Positions 48,554 through 57,707 of a stretch of DNA of 64,000 nt are shown in pieces. The notes below the pieces were generated by a model, which saw only the letters and a program-made list of their open reading frames with translations, did no database searches and was not told where the DNA came from. The position numbers and the translations under genes were made by a program. Every line of letters begins with the position of its first letter. Positions within the stretch are counted from its first letter, which is position 1. Origin of the DNA: Micromonospora sp. MA102 (lineage in GTDB: Bacteria > Actinomycetota > Actinomycetes > Mycobacteriales > Micromonosporaceae); assembly GCF_025460765.1 (NCBI RefSeq), contig NZ_JAMWEG010000019.1, positions 57,897 through 121,896 of the forward strand, in the 5' to 3' direction.

Positions 48554-49465
48554 TCAGCGCGGGAAGTTCGGGTCCTCCCGGTCGAAGCGCTGCGTGCGGT
48601 CACCGTCCGGCGGGGCCGGCTGGCCGGGGTCGACCGGCTGGCGCGGGATCGCCTGGGTCGGGTCGGCCGACGGCGGCTGACCGAAGGGCGGCGCCGTGTG
48701 GGGGGCACCGCCGTACGGGGGCGCGGACTGCGGGCCGGCGAGGGGCGGACCCGACTGCGGGGCGCCGAACGGCGGGCTCGACTGTGGCGCGTGCGGCGGA
48801 GCGGTGTTGAACGGCGGCGCGGGCTGCGCCGGGCCGTACGGGCCGGGCTGGGGGTAGCCACCGGCCTGCTGCGGCCCGCCGGGGTACCCGCCCGGGGCCG
48901 GGTACCCGCCGGGGTGGCCGGGCTGCTGCGGCCAGCCGGGCTGCGCCTGGCCGTAGACACCGGGCTGCGGCTTCGGCTTCGGGACGTAGTAGAGGGTCCG
49001 CCAGATCTTGAAGACCACGAACGCGGCGATCGCGAACACGGCCAACCAGGCCAGCCGGGTGAGCAGGCCGAGGAAGGCGTCCAGCACCTCGCCGTCGGCG
49101 AGCCGGCCGACCAGCCAGATCAGGAGGGTCAGCGCGCCGAACACCGCGGCGACGGCGTACTCGACCAGCGCGACCTGGGTGATCAGCTTCGCCTTCGGCA
49201 GCACCGGGCGGACGTGGGTGGCGAGCAGCACGGCCAGCAGCGGCAGGACTGTCGACTCCAGGCCGATGAAGGCGAAGAAGGTGCTCCCGGCCCGGCCGCT
49301 GAACGTGCTGTAGTCGTCGACCGGCACCAGCAGGCGCAGCAGGCCGACGAAGAGCAGCACGGCGTTCGCGCCGAGCAGGACGAGCGCGGCCAGTTCGCGC
49401 AGTGGCTTGGTCAATTGGCTGGCCTGCGTGGTGTCGCCGGACGCGGGCTCGGCGGGGCTGGTCAC
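48554..49465 (-). CDS. Membrane protein with long Pro/Gly/Gln-rich cytoplasmic tail
   Basis: 303 residues from GTG 49465 with GGGGGAG upstream. Four membrane helices: LAALVLLGANAVLLFVGLLRLLV, FIGLESTVLPLLAVLLATHV, VEYAVAAVFGALTLLIWLVG and LLTRLAWLAVFAIAAFVVFKI. The final 130 residues are low-complexity (PQPGVYGQAQPGWPQQPGHP and similar). Topology puts both ends inside the cell. Family not recognised. Placed between fbiC and the divergent fbiA. Confidence 0.8.
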   Translation of the reverse strand: MTSPAEPASGDTTQASQLTKPLRELAALVLLGANAVLLFVGLLRLLVPVDDYSTFSGRAGSTFFAFIGLESTVLPLLAVLLATHVRPVLPKAKLITQVALVEYAVAAVFGALTLLIWLVGRLADGEVLDAFLGLLTRLAWLAVFAIAAFVVFKIWRTLYYVPKPKPQPGVYGQAQPGWPQQPGHPGGYPAPGGYPGGPQQAGGYPQPGPYGPAQPAPPFNTAPPHAPQSSPPFGAPQSGPPLAGPQSAPPYGGAPHTAPPFGQPPSADPTQAIPRQPVDPGQPAPPDGDRTQRFDREDPNFPR

Positions 49466-49564
49466 GGACTCCCCCTGGGGACGAAAACGGACAGTTGCCG
49501 ACGTGAGCGTAGTCTCTCCGGCCACCGGGCGATCGACGGCGGCGTGTGCGCAAGGATGGACGTC

Positions 49565-50512
49565 ATGCGCATCGTGGTTCTGACCGGCGGCATCGGGGGC
49601 GCCCGGTTCCTGCTCGGCGTCCGGGCGTACGCCCGGGAGGTGGGGGCCGAGGTGACCGCCGTGGTCAACGTCGGCGACGATCTGCTGCTGCACGGGCTGA
49701 AGGTCTGCCCCGACCTGGACAGCGTCATGTACACGCTGGGCGGGGGCGCCGACCCGGAACGGGGCTGGGGCCGCGTGGGCGAGACCTGGACGGTCAAGTC
49801 CGAGCTGGCCGCGTACGGCGCCGAGCCGGCCTGGTTCGGGCTCGGCGACAAGGATCTCGCCACCCATCTGGTGCGCACCACCATGCTCAACGCCGGCTAC
49901 CCGCTGTCCCAGGTCACCGAGGCGCTGTCCACGCGCTGGCAGCCCGGCGTACGCCTGCTGCCGGCCACCGACGACCGCCTGGAGACCCATGTCGTGGTCG
50001 ACCTCGACGGCGGCCAGCGGGCGATCCACTTCCAGGAGTGGTGGGTCCGCCACCGGGCGGACGTGCCGACGCACCGGTTCGTCTTCGTCGGCGCGGAGAC
50101 GGCGAAGCCGGCGCCCGGCGTGCTGGAGGCCATCCGGGCCGCCGACGTGGTGCTCGTCGCGCCCAGCAACCCGGTGGTGAGCATCGCGCCGATCCTGGCC
50201 GTGCCAGGGCTGCGCGACGCGATCGCCGACGGGCCGGCGCCGGTCGTCGGGGTGTCCCCGATCATCGGGGGCGCACCGGTCCGTGGCATGGCCGACCGCT
50301 GCCTGTCCGTGCTCGGCGTCGAGTGCAGCGCCGCCGGGGTGGGCGGCATCTACGGTGGCCGCTCGGCCGGCGGCCTGCTCGACGGCTGGCTGGTCGCGAC
50401 GGAGGACGAGGGCACCGCGGTGCCGGAGGTGACCGTGCGCGCCGCGCCGCTGCGGATGACCGACGAGGCGGCGACGGCGGCGATGGTCCGAGCCGCGTTG
50501 GAGCTGATGTGA
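49565..50512 (+). CDS. fbiA: F420 biosynthesis 2-phospho-L-lactate (or phosphoenolpyruvyl) transferase
   Basis: 315 residues from ATG 49565 (AAGG about 9 bases upstream; ATG 49556 is in frame and close). Starts MRIVVLTGGIGGARFLLGV, then VNVGDDLLLHGLKVCPDLDSVMYTLGG, FGLGDKDLATHLVRTTML and PSNPVVSIAPILAVPG, the CofD/FbiA signature. It transfers the phosphoenolpyruvyl or phospholactyl group to FO. The stop overlaps the fbiB start as GTGA. Confidence 0.95.
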   Translation: MRIVVLTGGIGGARFLLGVRAYAREVGAEVTAVVNVGDDLLLHGLKVCPDLDSVMYTLGGGADPERGWGRVGETWTVKSELAAYGAEPAWFGLGDKDLATHLVRTTMLNAGYPLSQVTEALSTRWQPGVRLLPATDDRLETHVVVDLDGGQRAIHFQEWWVRHRADVPTHRFVFVGAETAKPAPGVLEAIRAADVVLVAPSNPVVSIAPILAVPGLRDAIADGPAPVVGVSPIIGGAPVRGMADRCLSVLGVECSAAGVGGIYGGRSAGGLLDGWLVATEDEGTAVPEVTVRAAPLRMTDEAATAAMVRAALELM

Positions 50513-51594
50513 GGCTGGAGATCCTGCCGGTGCCCGGCATCGGCGACGTGACCGAGGGCGACGACCTGGCGGCGCTGATCGCCACCGCGGCGCCCTGGCT
50601 GCGCGACGGCGACGTGCTGGTGGTGACCAGCAAGGTCGTGTCGAAGGCGGAGGGTCGGCTGGTCGACGTGCCGGCCGACGGGCCCGAGCGGCTGGCCGCC
50701 CGGGACGAGGTGCTGGCCGGGGAGACCGCCCGCGTGGTGGCCACGCGCGGCACCACCCGGATCGTGCAGACCCACCACGGGTTCGTGATGGCCTCCGCCG
50801 GCATCGACGCGTCCAACGTGGACAAGACCCGGCTGGTGCTGCTGCCCAAGGACCCGGACGCCTCCGCCCGCGCGCTGCGCGCCACCCTGCGCGAGCGGTA
50901 CGACCTCGACGTCGCGGTCATCGTGAGCGACACGATGGGCCGGCCGTGGCGCAACGGGCTCACCGACGTGGCGCTCGGGGTGGCCGGCATGCCGGCGATC
51001 CGCGACCACCGGGGCGAGATCGACCCCTACGGCAACGAACTCCAGCTCACCCAGATGGCCGTGGTCGACGAGCTGGCCGCGGCCGGTGAGCTGATCAAGG
51101 GCAAGTGCGACCAGGTGCCGGTCGCGGTGATCCGCGGCTACCTGGGCGAGACCCGGGACGACGACGAGGGCGCCGCCGCGCTGGTCCGGGACGCGTCGCT
51201 GGACCTGTTCTCCCTCGGCACCGCCGAGGCGCGCGCCGCCGGCCTGCGGGAGGCGGCCACCCTGGCGGACGGTCCCGGCCCGACCCCGGCCGACCCGGCC
51301 GCCGTCGACCGGGCGATCGCCGCCGTCGCCGGCGTGGTCGCGCCCGGCACCGTCTTCACCCACGTCACCGACGACGAGGTACGCGCCGGACTGGTCGCCA
51401 CCGTGCCCGGCTGGCCGGCGCGGGCCACCGGCCTGGTCCTCGGCGCGCCACCGGCCCCGGTCGACGCGCCGGACCTGGTCCGTTTCGGCGCCGACCTGCA
51501 ACGCCTGCGTACCGCGCTGGCCGCCGAGGCCGTCCCGTCGGCGCTGCTCCCTCCGCCGCCGGGAAGCACCGCCAGCGCGGCCCTCGCCGTCTGA
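50509..51594 (+). CDS. fbiB: F420:gamma-glutamyl ligase, without the nitroreductase domain
   Basis: 361 residues from GTG 50509 (GTGA overlap). Residues 1-245 are a complete CofE-type glutamate ligase: LRDGDVLVVTSKVVSKAEGR, VATRGTTRIVQTHHGFVMASAGIDASN, VSDTMGRPWRNGLTDVALGVAGMPA and DELAAAGELIKGKCDQVPVAVIRG. The following 115 residues (AVDRAIAAVAGVVAPGTVFTHVTDDEVRAGLVATVPGW and on) do not look like the FMN-binding nitroreductase domain of mycobacterial FbiB (448 residues). The next gene is convergent 17 bases away, so there is no room for it. Confidence 0.92.
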   Translation: MRLEILPVPGIGDVTEGDDLAALIATAAPWLRDGDVLVVTSKVVSKAEGRLVDVPADGPERLAARDEVLAGETARVVATRGTTRIVQTHHGFVMASAGIDASNVDKTRLVLLPKDPDASARALRATLRERYDLDVAVIVSDTMGRPWRNGLTDVALGVAGMPAIRDHRGEIDPYGNELQLTQMAVVDELAAAGELIKGKCDQVPVAVIRGYLGETRDDDEGAAALVRDASLDLFSLGTAEARAAGLREAATLADGPGPTPADPAAVDRAIAAVAGVVAPGTVFTHVTDDEVRAGLVATVPGWPARATGLVLGAPPAPVDAPDLVRFGADLQRLRTALAAEAVPSALLPPPPGSTASAALAV

Positions 51595-51611
51595 CCTCGC
51601 GCTCAGCGACC

Positions 51612-52616
51612 TCAGGCGTCGAGGACGGCCCGGCCCAGCGGGGTCAGGGTGTGCAGCACGGTGTTGCGGTCGCGGTGGCTGACCAACAGGCCGGCGTTGC
51701 GCAGCACGCTGGTGTGCTGGCTGGCCGCGGCCGCGGAGATGCGCAGCCGGCGGGCCACCTCGCCGGTGGTGCAGCCCTCGTCGGCGGCCTCCAGCACGGC
51801 CGCCCGGGTCCGGCCGAGCAGGGCGGCCAGCGCCTCCCGCTGCGCGTCGTCGGCGTCCCGGCCGGCGCCGCCACCCGCCTCAGGCGTGAGACCGCCGAGC
51901 CGGTCGACGGGGTAGACCAGCACCGGCGGCAGGCTCGGGTCGAGGAGCGCGACCGGGGTCCGGGCGCAGAAGAACGAGGGGACGAGCAGCAGCCCCCGCC
52001 CGTCGAGGTGCAGCTCCCGGCTGTCCGGGTAGTCGAGGACCTCCAGCACCCCGTCGGCCCAGCGCATGCTCGGCCGCAGGCTGGCCAGCAGCCCCTCGGC
52101 GCCGCCGTCGAGCATGGCCCGGGCGCGGCGCGCGCGGTCCGCCTCCACGGCGGCCTGGATCCGCGACCAGTACGGGGTGACGGCGAGTGACTGGTACCGG
52201 ACCATCGAGTCGGTCAGGTGGCTGAGCACCTCGGGCTCGCCGCGGGCCAGGGCACTCGCCGACGCCGGCAGCGCGTTCTCCTCGGCGAGCCGGGCGAGGT
52301 CGCGGCGGAGCAGGTCGACCGGGGTGCCGCGAACCGCCTCCAGCCCGGCGTCCAGACCGTCCTTGCTGGCGTAGGGGGTGAGGAAGTCCGGGAAGTAGCC
52401 GCGGGGCGGGTTGAGCGCGAGCAGCAGGCGGTAGCTGTCGGCGGCGGTGTCCGTCTGCAGCCCGCGGGCCACCGTGCGTCGCCAGGCGGTCAGCAGCGGG
52501 TCACGCCCGCGACCCTGGAGCAGGTGCAGGCTGAGGACCAGTTCCCAGACCGGGTCCGCGACGGGGGCCACCCTGGTCCGCAGGATGTCCTCGCGGGAGA
52601 AAACGACCTTCAGCAT
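51612..52616 (-). CDS. ArsR-type winged-helix regulator (DUF5937-like)
   Basis: 334 residues from ATG 52616. The N-terminal 230 residues form an alpha-helical domain (VFSREDILRTRVAPVADPVWELVLSLHLLQG) of the DUF5937 kind, and the C-terminal 90 residues are an ArsR-like winged helix (LGRTRAAVLEAADEGCTTGEVARRLRISAAAASQHTSVLRNAGLLVSHRDRNTVLHTLTPLGRAVL). No metal-binding Cys motif is present in the helix. Target unknown; it converges with fbiB. Confidence 0.85.
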   Translation of the reverse strand: MLKVVFSREDILRTRVAPVADPVWELVLSLHLLQGRGRDPLLTAWRRTVARGLQTDTAADSYRLLLALNPPRGYFPDFLTPYASKDGLDAGLEAVRGTPVDLLRRDLARLAEENALPASASALARGEPEVLSHLTDSMVRYQSLAVTPYWSRIQAAVEADRARRARAMLDGGAEGLLASLRPSMRWADGVLEVLDYPDSRELHLDGRGLLLVPSFFCARTPVALLDPSLPPVLVYPVDRLGGLTPEAGGGAGRDADDAQREALAALLGRTRAAVLEAADEGCTTGEVARRLRISAAAASQHTSVLRNAGLLVSHRDRNTVLHTLTPLGRAVLDA

Positions 52617-52868
52617 GGAACTCTCCCGGGCGGACCGAGGGAGTGCCCGCCACGTTGAGCACTGTACCCGCCGGTACTTATCTCCATCTTTAAGCGTGGG
52701 ATGAAAAACCTCGACGGTGCCCGGCCGGGTTGGGCAGACTTCCACTTGCCCGCCACGCCGGGACACGGCGTCACCGAACCGGCTGTGGACCAGCGGGCGC
52801 GCCGGTCGGCCGGACGGCACCACGAGGGTCTGCGGCTCATCTCCGTAGAGGTGTCGTCCGGCGACCGC

Positions 52869-53930
52869 TCAGCCGAGCCAGAGCGCCACCCGGTGATCCT
52901 CGTCGGTGACGTAGTAGCAGCGCCCGTCCAGCTCGGCCAGCCCCTCCACGTGGTGGAACGGCGCCAGCTCGGCCACCAGCTTCCCCGCCACCCGGGCGTC
53001 CGGGCCGACGTCGTGCCGGAACCGGACGTGCCGCGAGGTCACCTGGCCGCCGTGCGGGTGGTCGTCCAGCAGCACCGAGCCCTTGCCGACCGCGTCGATC
53101 GAGCCGATCACCGCCGCGTAGCCGCCGTCCGGTGTCGGCGCGACGGCCCGGAAGCCGGTCAGCGCGCCCGCCGGGGTCACCCCGGTCAGGGCGTACGCCC
53201 CGACGGCGCGCGGCCAGCCCGGCTCGGCGTCCCGGCCCGACCCGGAGCCGTCGCCGAACATGTCGGCCACACCGGCCAGCTCGACCAGGATGGGCTCGCC
53301 CTCGGCGGTCACCGGGAAGCGCAGCCCGAGCAGCACCGTCCCGGCCGGGGTGAAGGCCGCCGCCTCGACGTTGACGGGCAGGTCGTCCTCGGCCAGCCGG
53401 CTCACCCAGCTCTTGGCCCGGGCGGTGCCCCGGTCCCGCGTCTCCACGATGAACCGCTGCCGGACGCGCTCCCCCGCCGGCAGCGGAGTCAGCGGCGCGG
53501 CGGCGAGGGCGTCGTTGATCGCCCGGTGCAGCCGGAACCGGTTGCGCACCACGTGCAGCGGCAGCGTCCCGCCGGCCGCGTCGTCCTCGCGGAACCGGGC
53601 CACGAACGCGCGCCGGGGGCGCAGCGGGCCGGCCTTCGAGCCGAAGTGCGAGCCGAAGACGTACACCCAGCCGTCGTGGTGGGCGAGCGCCTCACCGTCC
53701 TCGGTGCGGCCGTTCTCCCGGCCGGCGTCGGCGGCCACGTGGTGCGCCACCCACTCGCCGTCGGCGCGCTCCAGCAGCAGCGCCAGGCACTGTTCCACCG
53801 GGCCCTCGTCGAGGACGGTCCAGAAGCCCCGGCGGGCGCCGTGCGCGCGCAGCAGCGCCGGGGAGCGGACGGGCAGCAGGTCGCTGGCCTCGTTGCCGGC
53901 CACGACGAACTCGACGAGTCGGAGGGTCAC
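52869..53930 (-). CDS. Hypothetical protein (353 residues)
   Basis: Start at GTG 53930 (MTLRLVEFVVAGNEASDLLPVRSPALLRAHG). No signal peptide or membrane segment. Repeated beta-strand blocks (HHDGWVYVFGSHFGSKAGPLRPRRAFVARF, VEAAAFTPAGTVLLGLRFPVTAEGEPILVELAG, GLAELDGRCYYVTDEDHRVALWLG) suggest a beta-propeller, as in DUF6929-like or esterase-like proteins. I do not assign a function. Divergent from the NUDIX gene with 39 bases between starts. Confidence 0.75.
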   Translation of the reverse strand: MTLRLVEFVVAGNEASDLLPVRSPALLRAHGARRGFWTVLDEGPVEQCLALLLERADGEWVAHHVAADAGRENGRTEDGEALAHHDGWVYVFGSHFGSKAGPLRPRRAFVARFREDDAAGGTLPLHVVRNRFRLHRAINDALAAAPLTPLPAGERVRQRFIVETRDRGTARAKSWVSRLAEDDLPVNVEAAAFTPAGTVLLGLRFPVTAEGEPILVELAGVADMFGDGSGSGRDAEPGWPRAVGAYALTGVTPAGALTGFRAVAPTPDGGYAAVIGSIDAVGKGSVLLDDHPHGGQVTSRHVRFRHDVGPDARVAGKLVAELAPFHHVEGLAELDGRCYYVTDEDHRVALWLG

Positions 53931-53969
53931 CGGGCCAGGGTACGGAGGGCGCGCCCGTACAGTGGCGGG

Positions 53970-54542
53970 GTGCCGGACACCGAGACGTACGCCGACCTGC
54001 ATGCCGACGCCACGGCGGTGCTGAGCCGCTGGACGGCGACCAGCCCGGCGGCCGCCGCGAACCGGGATCGGACGCTGGCCCTGCTGGCGGCCGGACCGGT
54101 GGCGATGAGCCGGGCGCACCGGCCCGGGCACCTCACCGCGAGCGCGCTGGTGCTGGACGCGACGGGCGCCCGGGTGCTGCTCTGCCTGCACGGCAGGTTC
54201 CGCAAGTGGGTGCAGCTCGGCGGGCACTGCGAGCCCGGCGACCGGACCCTGGCGGCGGCCGCGCTGCGCGAGGCCACCGAGGAGTCCGGTATCGCCGGCC
54301 TGGTGGTCGACCCGGAACCGATCGATGTGGACGTCCACCCGGTGGCCTGCCAGGGCGGCTCGCTGCACTACGACGTCCGGTTCGCCGTGCTGGCCCCCGC
54401 CGGGGCGACCGAGCGGGTCAGCGCCGAGTCCGAGGCGCTGGGCTGGTTCCCGCCGGACCGGCTGCCCGAGCCGCTGGCCGACGGGACCGTCCAGCTGGTG
54501 GCGCCGGGGTTGGCCGCGCTGGCCCGGCGGGCCGCCGGCTGA
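53970..54542 (+). CDS. NUDIX hydrolase
   Basis: 190 residues from GTG 53970. The NUDIX box is visible as GGHCEPGDRTLAAAALREATEES followed by GI, with the metal-binding REATEES core. The domain spans about residues 45-180, and the helical N-terminus is longer than in small NUDIX proteins. Substrate unknown. Its stop lies in a small palindrome shared with the convergent manC stop. Confidence 0.88.
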   Translation: MPDTETYADLHADATAVLSRWTATSPAAAANRDRTLALLAAGPVAMSRAHRPGHLTASALVLDATGARVLLCLHGRFRKWVQLGGHCEPGDRTLAAAALREATEESGIAGLVVDPEPIDVDVHPVACQGGSLHYDVRFAVLAPAGATERVSAESEALGWFPPDRLPEPLADGTVQLVAPGLAALARRAAG

Positions 54543-54558
54543 CCCGGCCCCCGGTCAG
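54539..54558. terminator. Palindrome containing both convergent stop codons (NUDIX/manC)
   Basis: CTGACC (54539-54544), eight bases, GGTCAG (54553-54558). The TGA of the NUDIX gene and the reversed stop of manC sit inside the two arms. Short, so a weak terminator. Confidence 0.4.
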
Positions 54559-55646
54559 ACCAGCCCCTCCTCGCCGCGCTCCTTGAGCTCGTCGACCACC
54601 TTCTTCACGTCCTGCGCCCGGTCGCGCGGGCAGACCAGCAGGGCGTCCGGGGTGTCGACCACGATCAGGTCGTGGACGCCGATCGCGGCCACCAGCCGGC
54701 CGGACTGCGGCACCACCACGAGGCCGCTGGTGTCCCGCAGCAGGACGCCGGGCTTGGCGTCGCCGCCCAGCACCACGTTGCCGGCGGCGTCCGCGGGGAG
54801 CACCTCGCCGAGGGTGTGGAAGTCGCCCACGTCGTTCCAGCCGAAGTCGCCCGGGACGGTCGCCACCCGGCCGGCGGTCGCCGCGCCCTCCATCACCGCG
54901 TAGTCGACGGAGATCTTCGGCAGGGTCGGCCAGACCGTGCCGAGGACGTCGTCCTGCTCCGGGGTGCCCCACGCCGCCGCGATCGCGGTGATCCCCGCGT
55001 GCATGGCCGGCTGCTGCCGGGCCAGCTCGGCCAGGAAGACGTCCACCCGCCAGACGAACATGCTGGCGTTCCAGAGGTGCCGGCCGGACCGCACGTAGCC
55101 CTCGGCCACGTCGGCGGCCGGCTTCTCCTTGAACTCGATGACCGGGCGCAGGGTGCCGTCGCCCGCCGGGTCCCCGGTCTCCAGGTAGCCGTAGCCCGTC
55201 TCCGGCCGCGTCGGGGTGATGCCCACCGTCATCAGCGAACCCTGCTCGGCGCCGCGGATCGCCTGCCGGACCACCTCGGCCCAGCGCGCCGGGTCACCGA
55301 TGAGGTGGTCGGCGGCGAAGGAGCCCATCACCGCCTCCGGGTCACGCTCGGCGATCACCGCGGCGGCCAGCGCGATCGCCGCGCAGGAATCCCGCGGCGA
55401 GGGCTCGACCAGGATGTTCTCCTCCGGCACGCCCGCCAGTTGCCGTGCCACCGCCGCGACGTGCGCGGCCCCCGTGACCACCAGCGTGCGGTCCGGCGTG
55501 GTCAGCGGCGACAGCCGGTCGACCGTCGCCTGGAGCAGCGAGGCCGGGGTGCCGGTCAGCGGGTGGAGGAACTTGGGGTGGCCGGCACGGGACAGCGGCC
55601 ACAACCTCGTGCCACTGCCACCCGCCGGGATGACGGCGTAGAACAT
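54555..55646 (-). CDS. manC: Mannose-1-phosphate guanylyltransferase
   Basis: 363 residues from ATG 55646 (MFYAVIPAGGSGTRLWPLSRAGHPKFL); a GTG two codons earlier is possible, and no strong ribosome site is seen. Pyrophosphorylase signature AGGSGTRLWPLSR, then FAADHLIGD, VGITPTRPETGYGYLE, VIEFKEKP, LWNASMFVWR and PGDFGWNDVGDF. It makes GDP-mannose for mannosylation of lipids, polymers or proteins. Follows the glycosyltransferase gene on the same strand. Confidence 0.93.
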   Translation of the reverse strand: MFYAVIPAGGSGTRLWPLSRAGHPKFLHPLTGTPASLLQATVDRLSPLTTPDRTLVVTGAAHVAAVARQLAGVPEENILVEPSPRDSCAAIALAAAVIAERDPEAVMGSFAADHLIGDPARWAEVVRQAIRGAEQGSLMTVGITPTRPETGYGYLETGDPAGDGTLRPVIEFKEKPAADVAEGYVRSGRHLWNASMFVWRVDVFLAELARQQPAMHAGITAIAAAWGTPEQDDVLGTVWPTLPKISVDYAVMEGAATAGRVATVPGDFGWNDVGDFHTLGEVLPADAAGNVVLGGDAKPGVLLRDTSGLVVVPQSGRLVAAIGVHDLIVVDTPDALLVCPRDRAQDVKKVVDELKERGEEGLV

Positions 55647-55709
55647 CAGCACATCATGCCCGAACCGCCGTGCTACGGGCCCCCGGTCGGACGTACCCGC
55701 AGGTGACAC

Positions 55710-56855
55710 TCAGGAACGCGCCCGGCTCCACGCGGCGATGTGCACCTCGGCGCTGGACTCCCAGGTGAACTCCTTGGCCCGGTCGAAACCGGCCTTGGCC
55801 AGGGAGAGCCGGCGCTGCTCGTCGTCGAGCAGGGCGGTCAGGTCGGTGGCGATCTGATCCGGGTCCTCGCTGGTGTACGCCACGGCGTCGCCGCCCACCT
55901 CGGGCAGGGAGAGCCGCGGCGTGGTGAGCACCGGCGCGGCGCACGCCATCGCCTCCAGGATGGGCAGGCCGAAGCCCTCCCCGTAGGACGGGTAGGCGGC
56001 GACCAGCGCGCCACCGAGGAAGCCGGGCAGGTCGCCGTAGCGCAGGTAGCCCGGGCGGAGCAGCCGCAGGTGCGACGGCACCTCGGCCACCGCCCGGTCG
56101 ATGTCGTCGTCGTGCCCCTGGCCGCCCGCGATGACCAGCGCGGGCGGGTCCGTCCGGTCGCCGACCGCGCGGGCCCAGCCGCGGATCAGGTTGGGCACGT
56201 TCTTGCGCGGCTCCTTGGCCCCGAGGAACGCCACGTAGCTGCTGCTGCCCAACCCGAGGCGGGCCCGCACCCGGGCCTTCTCCTCCTCGCTCGGAGCGTG
56301 GAAGGCGGCCTGGTCGACACCGTGGTAGGCCACGTCGATCCGGGTGGGGTCGGCGTCCAGCAGGCGGATCAGCTCGTCGCGGGTGGCCTTGCTCGGCACG
56401 ATCACCCGGTCGGCCCGGCGCAGCGAGGTCTTGATCGCGCTGCGGAAGAAGGTGCGGCGGGACTTGTCGTAGTGCTCCGGCTCGGTGAAGAAGGTCGCGT
56501 CGTGCACGGTGACCGTGACCGGGCAGCCGGCCCGCAGCGGGCACGTGTAGAAGGGCGAGTGCAGCACCTCGGCGCCGACCTGCTGGGCCAGCAGCGGCAG
56601 GCCGGTCTGCTCCCAGGCGAGCCGGGCCGGGCGGTGGGCCACGGCCGCCGGAGCGGGGATCACCTCGGCGCCGGGCAGCATCCTGGTGTAGCGCTCCAGG
56701 TCGGTGCGGAGGCTCACCACGGCCAGGTCGACGCCGGAGCCGCAGACCCGGCCGAGGGCACCGAGCAGGCCGTCGACGTATCTACCGACGCCGCCGCGAT
56801 CGGCGGGGACACTCGTGGCGTCGATGAGCACGCGGGGCGGGCGACCGGCGGTCAC
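55710..56855 (-). CDS. Glycosyltransferase family 4 (probable mannosyltransferase)
   Basis: 381 residues from GTG 56855 with GAGGAG upstream. GT-B fold: RVLIDATSVPADRGGVGRYVDGLLGAL at the N-terminus, VTVHDATFFTEPEHYDKSRRTFFRS, VAFLGAKEPRKNVPNLIRGWA, and donor-binding SYGEGFGLPILEAMACAAPVLTT. The enzyme is retaining and GDP-mannose-dependent by family habit; acceptor unknown. Located next to manC, which would supply its donor. Confidence 0.9.
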   Translation of the reverse strand: MTAGRPPRVLIDATSVPADRGGVGRYVDGLLGALGRVCGSGVDLAVVSLRTDLERYTRMLPGAEVIPAPAAVAHRPARLAWEQTGLPLLAQQVGAEVLHSPFYTCPLRAGCPVTVTVHDATFFTEPEHYDKSRRTFFRSAIKTSLRRADRVIVPSKATRDELIRLLDADPTRIDVAYHGVDQAAFHAPSEEEKARVRARLGLGSSSYVAFLGAKEPRKNVPNLIRGWARAVGDRTDPPALVIAGGQGHDDDIDRAVAEVPSHLRLLRPGYLRYGDLPGFLGGALVAAYPSYGEGFGLPILEAMACAAPVLTTPRLSLPEVGGDAVAYTSEDPDQIATDLTALLDDEQRRLSLAKAGFDRAKEFTWESSAEVHIAAWSRARS

Positions 56856-57006
56856 GGGGCGACTCCTCAGGCTGGCGCGTCTGTGGGGAACAACACTGTC
56901 GGCAAGCCTACGCCGGGCCGGGTGCCCGACGCTGACTGCGACCCGACGGTACGCCGACTTGTCGTTGTCATCGAGTACGCGTACCGGGCGCGTATCGTTC
57001 GCGTCG

Positions 57007-57696
57007 ATGGCCGACAACATTGCCCGGGTGTTCGCCGACGCGATCGCGACCGACCCCGCCCGACCGCTGCTGACCTGGTACGACGACGCCACCGGCGAGC
57101 GCACCGAACTTTCCGGCGCGACGCTGGCGAACTGGGTGGCCAAGACGGCCAACCTGCTCGTCGACGAGATCGCCCTCGCCCCCGGCGACACGGCCGCGGT
57201 GCTGCTGCCGCCGCACTGGCAGACCGCCGCCGTGCTGCTCGGCTGCTGGTCGGCGAAGCTGACCGTGGCCGACACGCCGGGCGACGTGGACGTGCTCTTC
57301 GCCGCCGCCGGGCGGATCGACGAGGCGGGCGACTGGTCGGCCGGGGAGCGCTACGCGCTGGCCCCGAACCCGTTCGCGCTGCCGATGCGGGAGGTGCCGG
57401 CCGGCTTCGCCGACTTCGTCTCGGCGGTACGCGGGCACGGCGACCACTTCACCCCGTACCCCGGCGGTGGCGAGGGGGACGCGGCGCTGCTGGCCCGCGC
57501 GGAGGCCCGGGCCGCGGAGCTCTGCCTCACCCCCGGCGACCGGCTCCTGGTCGACGTGACCCGGCACCCCGACGCGGTCGACTGGCTGCTGGCGCCGCTC
57601 ACCGCCGGCGCCAGCCTGGTGGCCTGCGCCAACCTGGACCCGGCCCGCCTGGACCCGCGCACCGCGACGGAGAAGGTCACCCGGGTCCTCACCTGA
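57007..57696 (+). CDS. TIGR03089 family protein
   Basis: 229 residues from ATG 57007. Resembles the N-terminal part of an AMP-binding enzyme (RPLLTWYDDATGERTELSGATLANWVAKTANLLVDEIALAPGDTAAVLLPPHWQTAAVLLGCW, in sections) but lacks the ATP-binding and catalytic motifs, as is usual for TIGR03089. Function unknown. In actinobacteria it commonly lies near the manC/fbi genes, as here. Confidence 0.88.
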   Translation: MADNIARVFADAIATDPARPLLTWYDDATGERTELSGATLANWVAKTANLLVDEIALAPGDTAAVLLPPHWQTAAVLLGCWSAKLTVADTPGDVDVLFAAAGRIDEAGDWSAGERYALAPNPFALPMREVPAGFADFVSAVRGHGDHFTPYPGGGEGDAALLARAEARAAELCLTPGDRLLVDVTRHPDAVDWLLAPLTAGASLVACANLDPARLDPRTATEKVTRVLT

Positions 57697-57707
57697 CCGG
57701 GGTCAGG
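57692..57707. terminator. Palindrome containing both convergent stop codons (TIGR03089/acetoacetyl-CoA synthetase)
   Basis: CCTGACC, two bases, GGTCAGG. The TGA of the rightward gene and the reversed TGA of the leftward gene occupy the arms, the same design as at 15319 and 54539. Confidence 0.4.

Noticed and set aside
50509..51611. A frameshift truncating fbiB
   Set aside because: The reading frame stays open with ordinary codon use to its stop, and the convergent regulator begins 17 bases later, leaving no space for a hidden nitroreductase domain.
56985..56994. Short palindrome GTACGCGTAC ahead of the TIGR03089 gene as an operator
   Set aside because: At 10 bases it is too short to stand out in GC-rich DNA, and no second copy is nearby.
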